DNA from: Streptomyces muensis
Lineage (GTDB): Bacteria > Actinomycetota > Actinomycetes > Streptomycetales > Streptomycetaceae
Assembly: GCF_021474425.1 (NCBI RefSeq)
Contig: NZ_JAKEIP010000029.1
Span: 1 to 57,926 of the forward strand
Length of the DNA stretch: 57,926 nt
Reading direction: 5' to 3'
This document shows positions 56,727 through 57,926 of this stretch, piece by piece (the stretch's first letter is position 1; each line of letters starts with the position of its first letter). Under the pieces are notes generated by a model. The model was not told the DNA's origin. It made no database searches and worked only from the letters and a program-made list of their open reading frames with translations. A program made the position numbers and the translations under genes.

Positions 56727-57926
56727 ATGGCGCTTCGTGTTTTCGTACGCAGGTTCGCCGTCCTGTGGGTCTTCTTACTCGCGTTGAGCGGGTGCGACCG
56801 GGACGCGCCTTTGTCCGTGGTGAAGGCGGTCGCCGCGGGAGTTCCTTCGCTCGCGCCCTTCTTCGACGAGGACGAGGGGCTCGGCCGTGACGATGCGCGG
56901 GTCGTCGCGGCGCGGGGCGCGCACGGTGGTCTTCAGCAGGGGGACACGCCGGGCCTGTACGGGGGGTCCGAGCAGCCGGCGATCTGCGATGTCGCACGGT
57001 TGAAGGGGTTCCTCACCGATCCCGCCAATGAACGCAAGGCACGGGCGTGGGCAACCGCGCTCTCCCTTTCCACTGACGCGATTCCGGGATATCTGGAACG
57101 CCTCACACCTGTTCTCCTGCGTCACGACACTCTCGTGCGGAATCACGACTACAAGAAGGGGAACGCCGTCCCCTTCGACGCGTTGCTTCAGTCGGGAATC
57201 GCGATTCTCGTCGATGATCAGGGGCTTCCCGCCGTGAAGTGCTCGTGCGGAAATCCGTTGCGTCCTTTCGAAGGTGACACGACGCGGATAAAGGTCGAGT
57301 TCGACGACCGCAACGAGGAGTGGAAGGGGTACGAGAAGTCGTCCGTGGTGGCCGTGCGGCCCGCGCCCCGGAAAGTGGAACGGCTCGCCCTCGTCGACGT
57401 CCATGAACCGGACCGGGGCATCGGCCGACCCGTGGGGACGGCCGGCGAGGACGACACCGCGTTCGACACCCGTGAGCGGCGTGCCGTGCCCGACCTCGCC
57501 GGGGCGACGTTCGGGCAGGCGAGCCGGCGGCTGGCCGACCAGGGGCTGGCCGTCGCCCTCGACGGCGGAGGGCTGCCGTCGGACGACGCCCGGGTGACGG
57601 CCTCGAATCCACCGGCCGGGACCGAGCTGCGGTTCGGGGAGTACGTGACGCTGAGCGTGTCCGGCGACAGCTCCGGTGGGGCGGTGCCCACTCCCCCGGT
57701 CTCGACGCCCACGCCGACGCCTACGCCGACATCGACACCTTCACCCACACCCACACCCACGCCGACACCGACACCGACCAAGTCGTCGCCGTCTTCGTCG
57801 TCCTCACCCCCTTCGTCGTCGCCGTCCACGAGCGGTTCCCCGTCCACGGGAACGTCCTCCGCTCCCCGCCCGTCGGCCAAGCCCTCCGCGTCCAGCACAC
57901 CGCCCCCGCCGTCGTCCCCCACCGGC
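56727..57926 (+). CDS. DUF6777 lipoprotein with PASTA domain and Pro/Ser/Thr-rich tail (3' end outside window)
   Basis: An open frame of 400 codons continues past the window end. Signal peptide with lipobox LSGC (Cys23). About residues 65-225 match the Streptomyces DUF6777 family (DTPGLYGGS, ICDVARLKGFLTDPANERKARAW, CSCGNPL). About 250-316 is one PASTA-like domain (VPDLAGATFGQASRRLADQGL), known to bind peptidoglycan. From about residue 322 the chain is Pro, Thr and Ser only, with Pro-Thr repeats, probably wall-spanning. ATG 56727 has GGGGGGAG upstream and a TAGCAT -10 box (56683-56688). Codon 17 (56775-56777) is TTA, so expression may need bldA. Function unknown; a cell-wall role is inferred. 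Confidence 0.8.
   Translation, partial: MALRVFVRRFAVLWVFLLALSGCDRDAPLSVVKAVAAGVPSLAPFFDEDEGLGRDDARVVAARGAHGGLQQGDTPGLYGGSEQPAICDVARLKGFLTDPANERKARAWATALSLSTDAIPGYLERLTPVLLRHDTLVRNHDYKKGNAVPFDALLQSGIAILVDDQGLPAVKCSCGNPLRPFEGDTTRIKVEFDDRNEEWKGYEKSSVVAVRPAPRKVERLALVDVHEPDRGIGRPVGTAGEDDTAFDTRERRAVPDLAGATFGQASRRLADQGLAVALDGGGLPSDDARVTASNPPAGTELRFGEYVTLSVSGDSSGGAVPTPPVSTPTPTPTPTSTPSPTPTPTPTPTPTKSSPSSSSSPPSSSPSTSGSPSTGTSSAPRPSAKPSASSTPPPPSSPTG

Noticed and set aside
57700..57790. CCNACN repeats as a possible microsatellite or CRISPR-like array
   Set aside because: These are in-frame Pro-Thr codons of the DUF6777 lipoprotein; no spacer-repeat structure.
1..57926. tRNA, rRNA, insertion sequences, att sites or CRISPR
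   Set aside because: None could be supported: no transposase or integrase gene, no direct repeats of suitable size flanking a segment, and no cloverleaf sequence was noticed.

Overview
The window looks like part of a Streptomyces chromosome. Base composition is very GC-rich, start codons are often GTG, -10 boxes are of the TAGGGT/TACNNT type, secreted proteins carry Tat or long Ala-rich signal peptides, two genes carry a rare TTA codon, and several genes belong to families typical of Streptomyces (DUF6777, DUF6213, AfsR-type SARP, SpoIIE phosphatases). No tRNA, rRNA, CRISPR array, transposase or integrase was seen.

Left part (1-15.5 kb): an edge-truncated SUKH-like gene and a LysR regulator precede a carbohydrate locus. 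A five-gene minus-strand operon (sugar-binding lipoprotein, two permeases, GH127-type and GH146-type beta-L-arabinofuranosidases) diverges from a LacI repressor gene. After it come a secreted (alpha/alpha)6-type hydrolase with two discoidin domains and a secreted GH43 enzyme with a ricin-type lectin domain. Both promoters have a GAAA-N4-TTT operator-like site at +1. The set fits uptake and hydrolysis of arabinofuranose-containing plant glycans. No ATPase is encoded, so a shared one (MsiK type) is presumably used. A 1739-residue secreted enzyme with two GH43 domains lies at 25.4-30.7 kb and has a related site upstream.

Middle (15.5-25 kb): a GAF-PAS-GAF-SpoIIE-HATPase regulator is co-transcribed with a xylose/ribose-type sugar-binding lipoprotein and diverges from a complete ABC operon whose binding protein is a close paralogue of that lipoprotein. 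The 386-base region between them contains seven tandem units of about 11 bp. This is the best candidate for an undescribed system: a sugar-binding lipoprotein tied to a partner-switching phosphatase/kinase. An NDH-2-like oxidoreductase and a DedA protein follow.

30.8-44.9 kb: a secreted Tap-type peptidase with a TTA codon, a P450 with an unusual I-helix, an AfsR-like SARP regulator, DUF779, a phosphodiester-glycosidase-type secreted protein, a small membrane protein, a PLC-like secreted hydrolase, an operon of quinone oxidoreductase plus two acyl-CoA dehydrogenases, and a cupin-XRE regulator divergent from a thioredoxin-reductase-like flavoprotein.

44.9-57.9 kb: mostly housekeeping genes, comprising ATP-dependent DNA ligase, NUDIX hydrolase, aldehyde dehydrogenase, TetR plus acyl-CoA dehydrogenase, peptide deformylase, MurT/GatD (lipid II amidation), 6-phosphofructokinase, CtaG-like protein, and a DUF6777-PASTA lipoprotein cut by the window end. 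Five copies of an intergenic GC-rich repeat occur only in this part; some supply the stop codons of neighbouring genes.
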